Below, piece after piece: positions 26,084-37,019 of a stretch of DNA of 64,000 nucleotides. The stretch comes from Streptomyces echinoruber (GTDB taxonomy: Bacteria; Actinomycetota; Actinomycetes; Streptomycetales; Streptomycetaceae): the NCBI RefSeq assembly GCF_014651135.1, contig NZ_BMWH01000018.1:62001-126000 (forward strand). The letters run 5' to 3'. The notes below the pieces were generated by a model. That model did not search any database. It saw nothing but the letters and a program-made list of their open reading frames with translations, and was not told the DNA's origin. The position numbers and the translations under genes are program-made. How positions within the stretch are numbered: the first letter of the stretch is position 1; each line of letters opens with the position of its first letter.

Positions 26084-26560
26084 GCTTGCCCAGGGGGTGT
26101 GTTAAACTCCGCGGCCCACGTGACGCAGATCATGGTGACGCACGGGAACCCTCACGCCCGCCCGACCGTTGTCAAGGGGTCCTGAGCTGCTCCTCAGGGC
26201 CCTTCGGCCCCTTGCGCGAGGCCCTCGCCGACTCCCCCGGGAGCCCCTTCCGCGGACGCCGGGAACGCCCCTGTCGGCCCTGGTGAGGCCCCGAAAGGCG
26301 GATTGGCGGCCTCCGGGGCGCCTTCCGGTGACGAATTCCTTGTGAAGAACTTCACGAACTTTTCCGGCAGCGCGCCACCAGGGGGTTCCACGGCACCCCC
26401 CGGAGCGCGCTCATACGTTATACGACCTGCTCAAGCGAGGGCTACCCGGCGGTAGCGAGGGAGATCCACACCACCGTCCCGGGGTGACTCGGGCCACCGA
26501 CCACGCGATGCCGCCGGCCGTCGGGGACCGCCTGCGAGCGCGCCCCTCGGGCCGGCCCGC

Positions 26561-26582
26561 GTGTACACAGAGGTGCGTACAC
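26561..26582 (+). promoter_or_regulatory. Toxin-antitoxin operator
   Basis: The inverted repeat GTGTAC...GTACAC (10-bp spacer) ends 7 bp before the antitoxin ATG, and the left part is itself the palindrome GTGTACAC. Phd-type antitoxins autorepress through such sites. Confidence 0.65.
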
Positions 26583-26589
26583 TGGCCTC

Positions 26590-26862
26590 ATGGCTGAGAA
26601 CACCGTGACCGTACGGGAAGCGCGCGCCCACCTCGCGGACCACATCAACCGGGCCGAGGAAGGCATTCCGACGGTCATCACGCGCAACGGTGCTCCGGTG
26701 GCGGCCATAGTTCCGATCGCGGACTTCGAGGCGCTGGAGGAAGCGGCCGACGTGATGCTGGCGCGCGAGGCCGAAGCGGTCCTGGCCGAGGGCGGCCCCA
26801 CCGTGACGATGGCGGAACTGCTGGCGGACCTGTTCACCGAGCACGACGGCGAGACGGCGTGA
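26590..26862 (+). CDS. Phd/YefM-type antitoxin
   Basis: The product has 90 residues. The N-terminal DNA-binding half has VREARAHLADHINRAEEG and the PTVITRNGAPVAAIVP motif of the Phd/YefM family. The acidic helical C-terminus (about 50-90) would wrap the toxin. It neutralises the RelE-like toxin encoded immediately downstream (GTGA overlap) and likely represses the operon through the inverted repeat at 26561. Confidence 0.93.
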   Translation: MAENTVTVREARAHLADHINRAEEGIPTVITRNGAPVAAIVPIADFEALEEAADVMLAREAEAVLAEGGPTVTMAELLADLFTEHDGETA

Positions 26863-27128
26863 AGTACGCCTTCCGGTTCACCACGGCGGCACAGCGGCAG
26901 CTCCGGGCCATCAGCCGCCCCGATGCCATGCGCATCCTGGCCGCGCTGACCGCGCTCGGCGACGACCCGTACCACGAAGGCGTCGACGTCAAGAAACTCA
27001 CCGGTCCGTCGGGGCTCTACCGGCTCCGGGTCGGAAACTACCGGGTCGCCTACCAGGTCAACGACGGCGCACTCGTCACCCTCGCCGTCAAGGCGGGCGA
27101 CCGGCGGGACGTCCACCGCAATCTGTGA
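26859..27128 (+). CDS. RelE/ParE-superfamily toxin
   Basis: The product has 89 residues and a GTG start overlapping the antitoxin stop codon. It has the RelE pattern (FTTAAQRQLRAI, YRLRVGNYRVAYQV, VKAGDRRDVHRN). The basic residues in YRLRVGNYRV and the terminal H/R are those that contact mRNA in ribosome-dependent RelE endoribonucleases. Intact by length. It is convergent with ppx. Confidence 0.92.
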   Translation: MKYAFRFTTAAQRQLRAISRPDAMRILAALTALGDDPYHEGVDVKKLTGPSGLYRLRVGNYRVAYQVNDGALVTLAVKAGDRRDVHRNL

Positions 27129-27183
27129 CGCCCCGCCCGGCACCGCCGTCGCCGTCACCGGCACACGGCTTTGGATCCGCCTC

Positions 27184-28137
27184 TCAGCGCGGGTCGGGTG
27201 CCACCGACCACGCGATGCCGTCGAGGATGTCGTGCTCGCTCACCACGACCTCCTCCGCCCCGATCCGCTCCATGATCGACAGCAGGATCAGGGCGCCGGC
27301 GCCGATCACGTCCACCCGGCCCGGGTGCAGGGACGGGATCGCCGCGCGCTCGGCGTGGGTGGAGTGGAGCAGGCGGGTGGTGATCTCGCGGACCCGGTCG
27401 TGGGAGACGCGGGAGTGGTGGATGGCCGCGGAGTCGTACTCCGGCAGCTCCTGCGCGATGGCCGAGACGGTCGTCACCGAGCCGGCCAGGCCGACCAGCG
27501 TGCGCGCCTCGTGCAGCGGGACCGTCCGCGCGGCCAGGTCCAGGGCCGCCTCGACGTCGGCCCGCAGGGCGGCGATCTGCTCCTCGGTGGGCGGGTCGGT
27601 GACGGCCCCGTCCCGGACGAGGTGGCGCTCCGTCAGGCGGACGCAGCCGATGTCGACCGAGCGCGCGGCGCGCACGTGGTCGTCGCCGACGACGAACTCC
27701 GTGGAGCCGCCGCCGATGTCCACCACCAGGAACGGGCGGTGCAGGTCCCGTCGTCCCGTCAGCTCCTTCGTCGCGCCGGTGAAGGAGAACTCCGCCTCCT
27801 GGTCGCCGGTGATCACCTCGGGTTCGACGCCGAGGATGTCCAGCACGCCGCGGACGAACTCGTCGCGGTTCTCGGCGTCGCGGGAGGCGGAGGTGGCGAC
27901 GAAGCGGATCCGCTCGGCGCCGTGCTCCTTGATCACCTCGGCGTACTCGCGGCACGCGGCGAAGGTGCGCTCCAGCGCCTCGGGTGCCAGGCGGCCGGTG
28001 CGGTCGACGCCCTGGCCGAGGCGGACGATGGTCATCCGCCGGTCCAGGTCCACCAGTTCGCCGGTGGCCGGGTCGGCGTCGGCGACCAGCAGGCGGATGG
28101 AGTTCGTACCGCAGTCGATGGCGGCCACGCGGGTCAC
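27184..28137 (-). CDS. ppx: Exopolyphosphatase / pppGpp phosphohydrolase (Ppx/GppA)
   Basis: The product has 317 residues; the GTG start overlaps the preceding stop codon. The sugar-kinase/hsp70-like ATPase fold is visible: phosphate-1 DCGTNSIRLLVAD, phosphate-2 VVDIGGGSTEFV, and adenosine-side VIGAGALIL. Ppx/GppA proteins hydrolyse polyphosphate or pppGpp. The short length (no HD domain) is the actinobacterial form. It is cotranscribed with the DUF501 gene. Confidence 0.93.
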   Translation of the reverse strand: MTRVAAIDCGTNSIRLLVADADPATGELVDLDRRMTIVRLGQGVDRTGRLAPEALERTFAACREYAEVIKEHGAERIRFVATSASRDAENRDEFVRGVLDILGVEPEVITGDQEAEFSFTGATKELTGRRDLHRPFLVVDIGGGSTEFVVGDDHVRAARSVDIGCVRLTERHLVRDGAVTDPPTEEQIAALRADVEAALDLAARTVPLHEARTLVGLAGSVTTVSAIAQELPEYDSAAIHHSRVSHDRVREITTRLLHSTHAERAAIPSLHPGRVDVIGAGALILLSIMERIGAEEVVVSEHDILDGIAWSVAPDPR

Positions 28138-28787
28138 TTGTCGTCCTCCTTCGGACCGTTCCCGGCCTTCGGGCTGCTCTCGGTCTTCGGGCTGCTCTCG
28201 GTCTTCGGGCCGTCCTCGGCCCTCGGGTCGTCCCCAGCCCTCGGGCCGCTCTCGGCCTTCGGGCCGTCCTCGGCGGGGACCGTGACGCACGGCCCCTTCC
28301 GCCACCACTCCGGCAGCATCGCGAGCGCCTCGTCGCCCAGCGGGTTCACCCCGGGCCCGGCGGCCAGGGCGTGGGCGACCAGGACGTGCAGGCACTTCAC
28401 CCGGTCCGGCATGCCGCCGGCGCTGGGGAAGCCCGTGAGCTCCTCGATCTCGTCGCGGCGCCGGATGTAGTCCTCGTGGGCGGCGCGGTAGGCGGCGGCG
28501 AGGTCGGGGTCGCGCCGCAGCCGCTCGGTCATCTCCTTCATCACGCCGTCGGCCTCCAGCGTGCCGATGGCGGAGTTGGCCCGCGGGCACGTCAGGTAGT
28601 ACAGCGTCGGGAAGGGCGTGCCGTCGGGCAGCCGCGGGGCGGTCTCGACGACGTCCGGCTGCCCGCACGGGCACCGGTGGGCGACGGCCCGCAGTCCGCG
28701 CGGCGAGCGGCCGAGCTGCAGGTGTACGGCCGCCACGTCCGCGTCGGTGGGCTCGGTGCGCGGGGTGGTCGGCGGGGGCGTTTCCAT
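28134..28787 (-). CDS. DUF501 protein with repeat tail
   Basis: The product has 217 residues. The conserved DUF501 region covers about 1-170 (GRSPRGLRAVAHRCPCGQPDVV, YLTCP, FPSAGGMPDRVKCLHVL). The cysteine pairs could bind metal. The last 45 residues are six-residue repeats (EDGPKAESGP and similar) made by an 18-bp DNA repeat (28146-28275). It overlaps ppx by 4 bp and follows divIC and eno on the same strand. Confidence 0.88.
   Translation of the reverse strand: METPPPTTPRTEPTDADVAAVHLQLGRSPRGLRAVAHRCPCGQPDVVETAPRLPDGTPFPTLYYLTCPRANSAIGTLEADGVMKEMTERLRRDPDLAAAYRAAHEDYIRRRDEIEELTGFPSAGGMPDRVKCLHVLVAHALAAGPGVNPLGDEALAMLPEWWRKGPCVTVPAEDGPKAESGPRAGDDPRAEDGPKTESSPKTESSPKAGNGPKEDDK
28146..28275 (-). 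repeat. 18-bp tandem repeat (7 units) in the DUF501 gene 3' end
   Basis: Units resemble ggctgctctcggtcttcg. They are in frame and encode the acidic/basic hexapeptide tail of the DUF501 protein. Confidence 0.85.
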
Positions 28788-28895
28788 GCCGTGAGTCTTG
28801 TTTCTTTCGGTTCGTCGGTCTACGGGTCCAGCGGGGGCGGGCCTACGGATCCGGTTCCGGTGGGGCCGGGTCCGGGTCCACGGGTCGCGCGGGGC

Positions 28896-29378
28896 CTACC
28901 GGTCAAAGGAGGCGGCGTCGGACTTGTCGATTCCGTCCCAGACGTTGGCGTACCAGGGGCGGTCGGCCGCGCCCAGGTCGGCGCGCGCCTGCCGGGTCGC
29001 GCCCGGGTCGATCACGACGTAGCCCGTCTCGCCCGGCATGACGTAGTGCAGGCGCCTGCGGATCTGCTGCTCGGCGTACGCGTCGTCCTGCCAGCGTGCC
29101 TTGAGGTCGCGCAGCTGTTCCACCCGCTGCCTGGCCTGCTGCTTCTGCCGCTGCAGGTCGGCGATCTCGGCGCGCTGGGAGACGTACTGGCGCATCGGGT
29201 AGGCCAGGGCGACGACGAGGGAGCAGACGACGAGGGCGAGCAGCGCGGCCCGGCCGGTGAGGCGGGAGCGCCGGGCCTGGCGGCGGGTCTGGGAGCGGTA
29301 GACGCGGGCCGCGGTCTGCTCGCCGAGCAGCCGCAGCCTGGTCGCGGTGGAGAAACGGTCCCGGTCCTTCACGGCCAT
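28896..29378 (-). CDS. divIC: Septum formation initiator DivIC/FtsB
   Basis: The product has 160 residues; GGAG precedes the ATG. A basic cytoplasmic N-terminus (1-45) is followed by one transmembrane helix (about 45-65: RAALLALVVCSLVVALAYPM), a coiled coil (66-100: RAEIADLQRQKQQARQRVEQ) and a short C-terminal domain with RRLHYVMPGETGYVV. This is the FtsB/DivIC layout. It forms a complex with FtsL and FtsQ at the septum; in Streptomyces, division proteins act mainly in sporulation. It follows eno behind a terminator-like hairpin. Confidence 0.93.
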   Translation of the reverse strand: MAVKDRDRFSTATRLRLLGEQTAARVYRSQTRRQARRSRLTGRAALLALVVCSLVVALAYPMRQYVSQRAEIADLQRQKQQARQRVEQLRDLKARWQDDAYAEQQIRRRLHYVMPGETGYVVIDPGATRQARADLGAADRPWYANVWDGIDKSDAASFDR

Positions 29379-29417
29379 ACGGCTCTCCGCCTCCCCTTTC
29401 CTACGTGTTCACACGTG

Positions 29418-29462
29418 CGTACGTCCCCGCACACGGTACGGGACCGGGTACGGGGACGTACG
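29418..29462 (-). terminator. Terminator-like hairpin between eno and divIC
   Basis: A 12-bp perfect stem (cgtacgtccccg / cggggacgtacg) with a 21-nt loop lies downstream of the eno stop codon on its strand. It may reduce read-through into divIC. Confidence 0.7.
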
Positions 29463-29532
29463 GACGACTGGCTGGGTCTTGCCCGGGGGTTGACCCGGCC
29501 CTCGGCGCGCGGCCTCGGCTCAGCCCCTCGGC

Positions 29533-31964
<2,432 letters not shown>

Positions 31965-32180
31965 TCACCGACGCCTGCGAGGTGAGCTGTCGGGTTCGGG
32001 CCGGTTGAGTTGCCCGGCCGCGCCCCTTGCGAGGCACGGCTTCACCCCGAGCCGTTCCGGTCGACCGACCGGGACGGCGCCTACCTTGGGTCCCCCGCTC
32101 CTGCCTGCGGCGCTTGACGCGACGACTGTTCCCGTGCCGCCGCTGGCAGGATTCGGCGTTGCGGCAGCCGGGGCTCGCGA
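31965..32180 (-). ncRNA. ydaO-type c-di-AMP riboswitch in the rpfA leader
   Basis: The minus strand carries the family hallmarks in order: GCCGAATCCTGCC, GGGGGACCC, GGGGTGAA followed by a GCCGTG arm, a CCGGGC-ACTCAACCGGCC arm, and the strongly conserved CCCGACAGCTCACCTCGCAG just before the gene. This matches the actinobacterial ydaO consensus upstream of rpf genes. In S. coelicolor the same riboswitch controls rpfA, where c-di-AMP binding lowers expression. The boundaries are approximate. Confidence 0.9.
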
Positions 32181-32345
32181 TGGCGAGCGGTCATGACCGT
32201 AGACACGAGATCGCCCGGATTTCAAAGACGATCAGGGCCATTGAGACTCATCCCACACTTTCGCCGATACGGACATTCGGCGCGAACCATGACGTGAAGT
32301 CCCGCTGTTTTCCGGCGTTTTCCGCCCCTTCGGCCCCCTTGCGTC

Positions 32346-33389
32346 TCAGCCGACATCCAGCGTCTGACCGGGCACGATGGCGCTCGGGTCGCTGCCGATG
32401 GCGGCCTTGTTCTCGGCGTAGAGCCGGCGCCACCCGCCGTCGAGGTCAAGGGAGTCGGCGATGGAGGCGAGCGTGTCGCCGGCGCGGACGGTGTAGGTGT
32501 CGCGGGCGGCGTGGCGGCCGGCGGAGGTGGTGGAGAGGGCTTCGGCGGCGCTCTCGTCGGCGTCGGCGCCGCGGTGGCGACCGGTGCCCGCCGTGGGCGC
32601 GGCGTCGAGGCTTCCGGTGTCGACGAGGGCCGAAGAGCCCACGTAGTCGGCCGGCTTCGCGGGCCTGTCCGCGCCGCCGGTGCCGCCGCCGGTGCCGGCG
32701 GCGTCGCCCGCGGCGGGCGCCTTCGCGGACGGGCTGCCGGACGCCCGGTCCTGCGAGTGGTCCTTGCCGGAGGCCGAGGGCGTGTCCGACGTCACGGCAT
32801 CATCCGCCGAACCGGGCGCAGAGGAGGAGGGGGACGGAGTCGCCAAGTTCCCGGAGGAGACGCCGGACAGGCCCGGGTCACGGACGTCCGCGCCGGACGA
32901 ACCCGAGGAGTGGGACGAACCGGATGAACCGGAGGAGCCGGACGAGCCGGACGAAGTTCCGGAAGGCGAGGGCGAGTCGGACGCCACACCGGTGTCCACG
33001 TCGATCGAACCGGAGTTCCTGGTGAGCCCGGAGAGCAGGCCGCAGGTGGGCCAGGCGCCGGGCCCCCGGTCGGCGAGGATCTTCTCGGCGACGGCTATCT
33101 GCTGCGAGCGGCTGGCCTGGTCGGGGCTGGAGGCGTACGCGAGGCCGCCGTACTTCTCCCAGTCTTCCTGGCTCAACTGCAGCCCGCCGTAGTACCCGTT
33201 GCCGGTGTCCGCGCTCCAGGACCCGCCGCTCTCGCACTCCGCCACCTTGTCCCAGGTGGTGCCGTCGGCCGCGTGCGCGCCGGAGGCGCCGAGGAGGGGC
33301 AGGGCGATGGCGGAGCCGGTCACTCCGGCCGCGACGACGATCGCGGGGGCCTGGCGGGGTCGACGATGACGACCGTTCCCGGAGAGCAT
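32346..33389 (-). CDS. Second Rpf-domain/LysM secreted protein
   Basis: The product has 347 residues with a signal peptide (to about 40), an Rpf domain with the catalytic E53 in CESGGSW and [13 protein letters not shown], and a long Ser/Gly/Asp-rich low-complexity linker (about 130-290). It ends in a LysM domain (TYTVRAGDTLASIAD). It is a paralogue of RpfA, the next gene on this strand, 393 bp downstream. It lacks a recognisable riboswitch; instead a direct repeat lies upstream (33494-33512). The Ser/Gly linker (GSSGSSGSS) is longer than in RpfA. Confidence 0.92.
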   Translation of the reverse strand: MLSGNGRHRRPRQAPAIVVAAGVTGSAIALPLLGASGAHAADGTTWDKVAECESGGSWSADTGNGYYGGLQLSQEDWEKYGGLAYASSPDQASRSQQIAVAEKILADRGPGAWPTCGLLSGLTRNSGSIDVDTGVASDSPSPSGTSSGSSGSSGSSGSSHSSGSSGADVRDPGLSGVSSGNLATPSPSSSAPGSADDAVTSDTPSASGKDHSQDRASGSPSAKAPAAGDAAGTGGGTGGADRPAKPADYVGSSALVDTGSLDAAPTAGTGRHRGADADESAAEALSTTSAGRHAARDTYTVRAGDTLASIADSLDLDGGWRRLYAENKAAIGSDPSAIVPGQTLDVG

Positions 33390-33493
33390 GCAGGAACCTT
33401 TCCCGAGACAGCACTTACCGGCGCGACGCCCGGCGTCGCGCTGATGGGTGAACGTATCGGCTGTCGATCGCTCGTCACAAGTTCATGCCGTGC

Positions 33494-33512
33494 AGATCAC
33501 ATGGAGATCACA
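33494..33512 (-). promoter_or_regulatory. Direct repeat agatcaca upstream of the second rpf gene
   Basis: Two copies of agatcaca (33494-33501 and 33505-33512) are 11 bp apart, about one helical turn, and lie 105 bp before the start codon. This spacing fits binding of a dimeric regulator. The regulator is not identified. Confidence 0.4.
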
Positions 33513-33541
33513 AAGGTGAGTGCATGTCATGTCTGTGCTTG

Positions 33542-35182
33542 TCAGCGGTGTGTCGCCGAGTGATCACCGACCGGTGTGAACTCCACGGGCAGGGTGCGCA
33601 GTCCGCGCATGATGAGCCCGCCGCGCCAGCGCAGTGCGGCGGGTTCCACGGCGAGCCGCACATCGGGCAGGCGGGTCAGCAGCGTGCCGATGGCGGTCCG
33701 GCCCTCCAGGCGGGCCAGCGGAGCGCCCAGGCAGTAGTGGATGCCGTGGCCGTACCCGAGGTGCTGGTTGTCGCGGCGGGCCAGGTCGAGGACGTCCGGG
33801 TCGGCGAACCGCTCCGGGTCCCGGTCGGCGGCCGCGAGCACCACGAGGACCGCGTCGCCGGGGGCGATGCGCTGCCCGCCGAGGGTGAGCGGCTGCGTGG
33901 CGAACCGCCAGGTCGCCAGCTCCACCGGGCCGTCGTAGCGCAGGAGTTCCTCCACGCCGCTCTCCAGCAGCTCCCGCTCCCCCGCGGCGAGGGACTTCTG
34001 CAGCCGCTCCCGCTGGCCGGGGTGGGTCAGCAGGGCGTAGGTGCCGTTGCCGATCAGGTTCACCGTGGTCTCGAAGCCGGCGAACAGCAGGATGAACGCC
34101 ATCGCCGCGGCCTCGTTCTCGGTGAGGTGCTCGCCGTGGTCGGAGGCGCGGATCAGGCCGGAGATGAGGTCCTCGCCGGGTGCCGGCTCGGCCGGCAGCG
34201 CGGCGCGCTTGCGGTGGATGAGGTCGGCGAGGTAGCCGCGCATCATCTTCACGGACCGTGCCACTCCGCCGCGCGGGCCGCCCTGGTGACGGATCATCAT
34301 GCCCGCCCAGTCGCGGAAGTCGTCCTGGTCCTCGCGGGGCACGCCGAGCATGTCGCAGATGGCGTAGATGGGCAGCGGGAAGGCGAACTCGTGGATGAGG
34401 TCGGCCGAGCCGCGGTGCGCGAAGTCGTCGATGAGGCGGTCGGTGAGCTCCTGCACGCGCGGCGCGAACTCGGCGACGCGCCGCGGGGTGAACGCCTTGC
34501 TCACCAGCCGGCGCAGCCGGGTGTGGTCCGGCGGGTCGATGTTGAGCAGGTGCGTCATCAGCTCCGCCTTGCGCTCCCCCGGGATGCCGGTCTTGCCCTT
34601 GGCGTGCGCGGGCTCGTCGTGGTGCGCCGGGTTCTTGCTGAGCCGCTGGTCGGCGAGGGCCTGCTTGGCGTCCGCGTACCGGGTGACCAGCCAGGCCTCC
34701 ACCCCGCTGGGCAGCCGCGTGCGGTGCACGGGGGCGTGCTCCCGCAGCCAGGCGTACGCCGGGTAGGGATTGGCGGCGAACTCCCAGGTGAACAGGGCGG
34801 GGGCGTTCGGGGCGGGGGCCTGCGGGGCGGAGGTCTGTGGGGCGGAGGTGGCCGGGGCGGAGGCGTCCGGGGAGGGGCTCTGCGGGGCGGAGGTCTGTGG
34901 GGCGTAGGTGGCCGGGGCGGAGGCGTCCGGGGAGGGGCTCTGCGGGACAGGGGTGTCCGATGCAGGGCCCTGCGAGGCGGAGGCGTCCAGTGCGGGGCCC
35001 GGCGGGACGGAGATGGCCGGGGAGGGGCTCTGCGGGACAGGGGTGTCCGATGCAGGGCCCTGCGAGGCGGAGGCGTCCGATGCGGGCCCCTGCGGGACAG
35101 GAGCATCCGGGGCGGGGCACCGCGGAACGGGGGCGTCCGGTGTGGTGGGTGCTTCCGGCGCGGTCGCGGAGGGGTCGGGCAC
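33542..35182 (-). CDS. Cytochrome P450 with 130-residue repeat N-terminus
   Basis: The product has 546 residues, against 400-410 for usual Streptomyces P450s. The start is the GTG at 35182, seven bases after AGGAGG; a GTG at 35188 overlapping mazG is also possible. Residues 131-546 are a normal P450: FAGFETT (I-helix), EELLR (ExxR) and the heme loop LGYGHGIHYCLGAP with C484. Tyr replaces the usual Phe of the heme loop. Residues 1-130 are Pro/Ala/Ser/Asp/Gln repeats from 60- and 90-bp DNA repeats. Best comparison: CYP107-like enzymes. It overlaps or abuts mazG. Confidence 0.93.
   Translation of the reverse strand: MPDPSATAPEAPTTPDAPVPRCPAPDAPVPQGPASDASASQGPASDTPVPQSPSPAISVPPGPALDASASQGPASDTPVPQSPSPDASAPATYAPQTSAPQSPSPDASAPATSAPQTSAPQAPAPNAPALFTWEFAANPYPAYAWLREHAPVHRTRLPSGVEAWLVTRYADAKQALADQRLSKNPAHHDEPAHAKGKTGIPGERKAELMTHLLNIDPPDHTRLRRLVSKAFTPRRVAEFAPRVQELTDRLIDDFAHRGSADLIHEFAFPLPIYAICDMLGVPREDQDDFRDWAGMMIRHQGGPRGGVARSVKMMRGYLADLIHRKRAALPAEPAPGEDLISGLIRASDHGEHLTENEAAAMAFILLFAGFETTVNLIGNGTYALLTHPGQRERLQKSLAAGERELLESGVEELLRYDGPVELATWRFATQPLTLGGQRIAPGDAVLVVLAAADRDPERFADPDVLDLARRDNQHLGYGHGIHYCLGAPLARLEGRTAIGTLLTRLPDVRLAVEPAALRWRGGLIMRGLRTLPVEFTPVGDHSATHR
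34809..35110 (-). repeat. 60- and 90-bp tandem repeats in the P450 5' region
   Basis: The blocks 34821-34880 and 34881-34940 are near-identical. The segment 34931-34989 recurs at 35021-35079 with a 90-bp period. All units are multiples of three and keep the P450 frame. Confidence 0.9.
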
Positions 35183-35184
35183 GC

Positions 35185-36204
35185 TCACACCTCCTCCGTC
35201 ATTCCCCCCGCCGGCGGGCGGCCGGCACCGGTGCCCTCGGTCTCCCGGATCGCGTTCCGGTAGGCCCGGGCCGCCGCCCGCAGCGCCGCCTCGGGGTCGA
35301 CGCCCTCGGCCTCCGCCCGGGCGGCGAGCGCCAGCAGCTCGTAGCCGATGCCCTCGCCGCCGGGCAGGGGCACGTCCAGGCCGGCGGTGCGGACGCGGGC
35401 GGCGAGCTTGGCGGCCAGGGCCAGGCTGGGCTGGTGCAGGGGGATGCCGTCGGTCACCGAGGCGCGCCGCTTCTCCGCCGCCTTGGTGCGCAGCCAGTGC
35501 TCCTTGACCTCCTCCGGGGTGGTCGCGGTGGCGTCGCCGAAGACGTGCGGGTGGCGGTGGACGAGCTTGGCGACGATGCCGGCGGCCACGTCGTCGATGG
35601 AGAACGGCGCCTGCGGGTGCTCCTCGGCGATCCGGGCGTGGAAGACGACCTGGAGCAGCACGTCGCCCAGTTCCTCGCGCAGTTCCTCCCGGTCGCCGTC
35701 CTCGATCGCCTCGACGAGCTCGTACGCCTCCTCGATGCCGTACTTGGCCAGGCCCTTGTGGGTCTGCCGGGAGGACCAGGGGCACTCGGCGCGGATGCGG
35801 TCCATGACCTGGACGAGGTCGAGCAGGCGGGCGCCGGGCAGGTCGTAGGAGGCCGGCAGCAGCTCCAGCTCGGGCATGCGGACGCGGCCGGAGCCGGCGA
35901 GCCGGGCCAGGCCGTCGGTGAGGGCCGGCTCGCCCTCGCCGGTGGCCACGACCACCACCGTGCGGCCGCCCGCGCACGCGTCGAGGAGCTCCTGCGCGCT
36001 CGGCGCGGCCTCCTCCACGGCTATCCCGGCGTCCCGCAGGTACGGCAGCTGCGGGTGGGCGCCGTCCGCGCACAGCACCCGGTCGGCCGCGCGCAGCGCC
36101 TGCCAGGCGGGCCAGGACAGCAGGCCGGGCGCAACACGGTGACTGGTGGTGAGCAGGACGACACGGCCGGGGTCGGTGTCGGGGGCGGGGCTGGTTGCGT
36201 TCAC
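35185..36204 (-). CDS. mazG: MazG nucleotide pyrophosphohydrolase with methylase-like N-terminus
   Basis: The product has 339 residues and a GTG start. Residues 1-115 look like a tetrapyrrole-methylase-type fold (VVLLTTSHRVAPGLLSW, VVVVATGEGEPALTDGL). Residues 116-335 hold the MazG domain with metal ligands in EEAYELVEAIE and EELGDVLLQVVFHARIAEE. It hydrolyses abnormal NTPs or (p)ppGpp-related nucleotides. The stop codon lies in GTGTGA, next to the P450 start, so the two are translationally coupled. Confidence 0.93.
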   Translation of the reverse strand: MNATSPAPDTDPGRVVLLTTSHRVAPGLLSWPAWQALRAADRVLCADGAHPQLPYLRDAGIAVEEAAPSAQELLDACAGGRTVVVVATGEGEPALTDGLARLAGSGRVRMPELELLPASYDLPGARLLDLVQVMDRIRAECPWSSRQTHKGLAKYGIEEAYELVEAIEDGDREELREELGDVLLQVVFHARIAEEHPQAPFSIDDVAAGIVAKLVHRHPHVFGDATATTPEEVKEHWLRTKAAEKRRASVTDGIPLHQPSLALAAKLAARVRTAGLDVPLPGGEGIGYELLALAARAEAEGVDPEAALRAAARAYRNAIRETEGTGAGRPPAGGMTEEV

Positions 36205-36280
36205 GCTTCGAAACTAACCCACGCCGCCGACAGGCCCCGGAGTTGTCCACAGGACAGCTCCCGGGGTCTCTCCGCGGGGG

Positions 36281-36379
36281 CTCTCCGCAGGGCGGACCGT
36301 GTCCTTGGGCGGTCTCTCCGCGGGGCGGACCGTGTCTTTGAGCGATCTCTCCGCGGGGCGGAGCGTGCCCCGCGGCGTC
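36281..36379. repeat. 33-bp tandem repeat (3 units) reaching the lipoprotein stop codon
   Basis: Units begin ctctccgcggggcggaccg. The last copy includes part of the minus-strand stop codon (36378-36380). The unit is a multiple of three. Confidence 0.9.
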
Positions 36380-37019
36380 ACGCCGGCTGCTGCGCCGCCG
36401 TCACCTCCCGCACCCACGGGATCTTCGCGTCGGCCCGGCTGCTCTTCTGCACGTCCCAGGTGCCGTAGCGCGGGTTGAGGTCGACGTGGAGTTCCCGGGA
36501 TGCCTTGGACAGGGCCTTCCAGAAGGCGGGGGCGCGGGTGTCGGTGTGCAGCTTGGCGGCGAGCTTCTGCGCCTCCAGCTGGAGGCGCAGGTTGTCGTCG
36601 AGGCGCTGCGGCGGCACGCCGTACTGCTGCAGCCAGGTCGCCTCCAGCGCCTTGGCGCCGCCGGTCTGCTGCTCCAGCCCGGAGCGCATCCGCTGCACCT
36701 CGCGGCGGGTGACGGTGATGCCGGCGTCCTTCGCGGCGCGCTCCACCACCCGCTCCAGGACCATGGTGTGCAGCGTGTCGCGGGTGAGGCTGCCGGTGCG
36801 GGAGATGGCCTGCGCGTACTGGGCGTCGTCGCGCACCAGCGAGCGCTGCGCCGTCCGTACTTCGTCGACCCGGCTCTGCAGCTGTGCCTGGCTGATCCGC
36901 TGCCCGCCCACGACGGCCGCCGCGCCCGGATGCGCGTCGCTGCCGCAGGCGGTCAGCACGGGGGCCGCTGCGGCGAGACCGGCGGCGAGGAGGAGCGCGG
37001 TGCGACGGCGGCGGTGCAA
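36378..37019 (-). CDS. SurA N-terminal-like lipoprotein
   Basis: The product has 213 residues with a TTG start; AGGAGG lies five bases upstream. The lipoprotein signal ends in LTAC (lipidated cysteine at about 25). The rest resembles the SurA/PrsA N-terminal chaperone region (VVGGQRISQAQLQSRVDEVR, DTLHTMVLERVVERAAKDAG, VTRREVQRMRSGLE), without a parvulin PPIase domain. It probably assists folding or export outside the membrane. The context is mazG on one side and a secreted glycosidase-like gene on the other. Confidence 0.87.
   Translation of the reverse strand: MHRRRRTALLLAAGLAAAAPVLTACGSDAHPGAAAVVGGQRISQAQLQSRVDEVRTAQRSLVRDDAQYAQAISRTGSLTRDTLHTMVLERVVERAAKDAGITVTRREVQRMRSGLEQQTGGAKALEATWLQQYGVPPQRLDDNLRLQLEAQKLAAKLHTDTRAPAFWKALSKASRELHVDLNPRYGTWDVQKSSRADAKIPWVREVTAAQQPA

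Noticed and set aside
26194-26391. Minus-strand 65-residue frame between ndh and the toxin-antitoxin pair
   Set aside because: Low-complexity Pro/Gly/Ala translation, no start site and no recognisable family.
32230-32345. Second riboswitch near the second rpf-like gene
   Set aside because: The sequence downstream and upstream of that gene lacks the ydaO consensus blocks.
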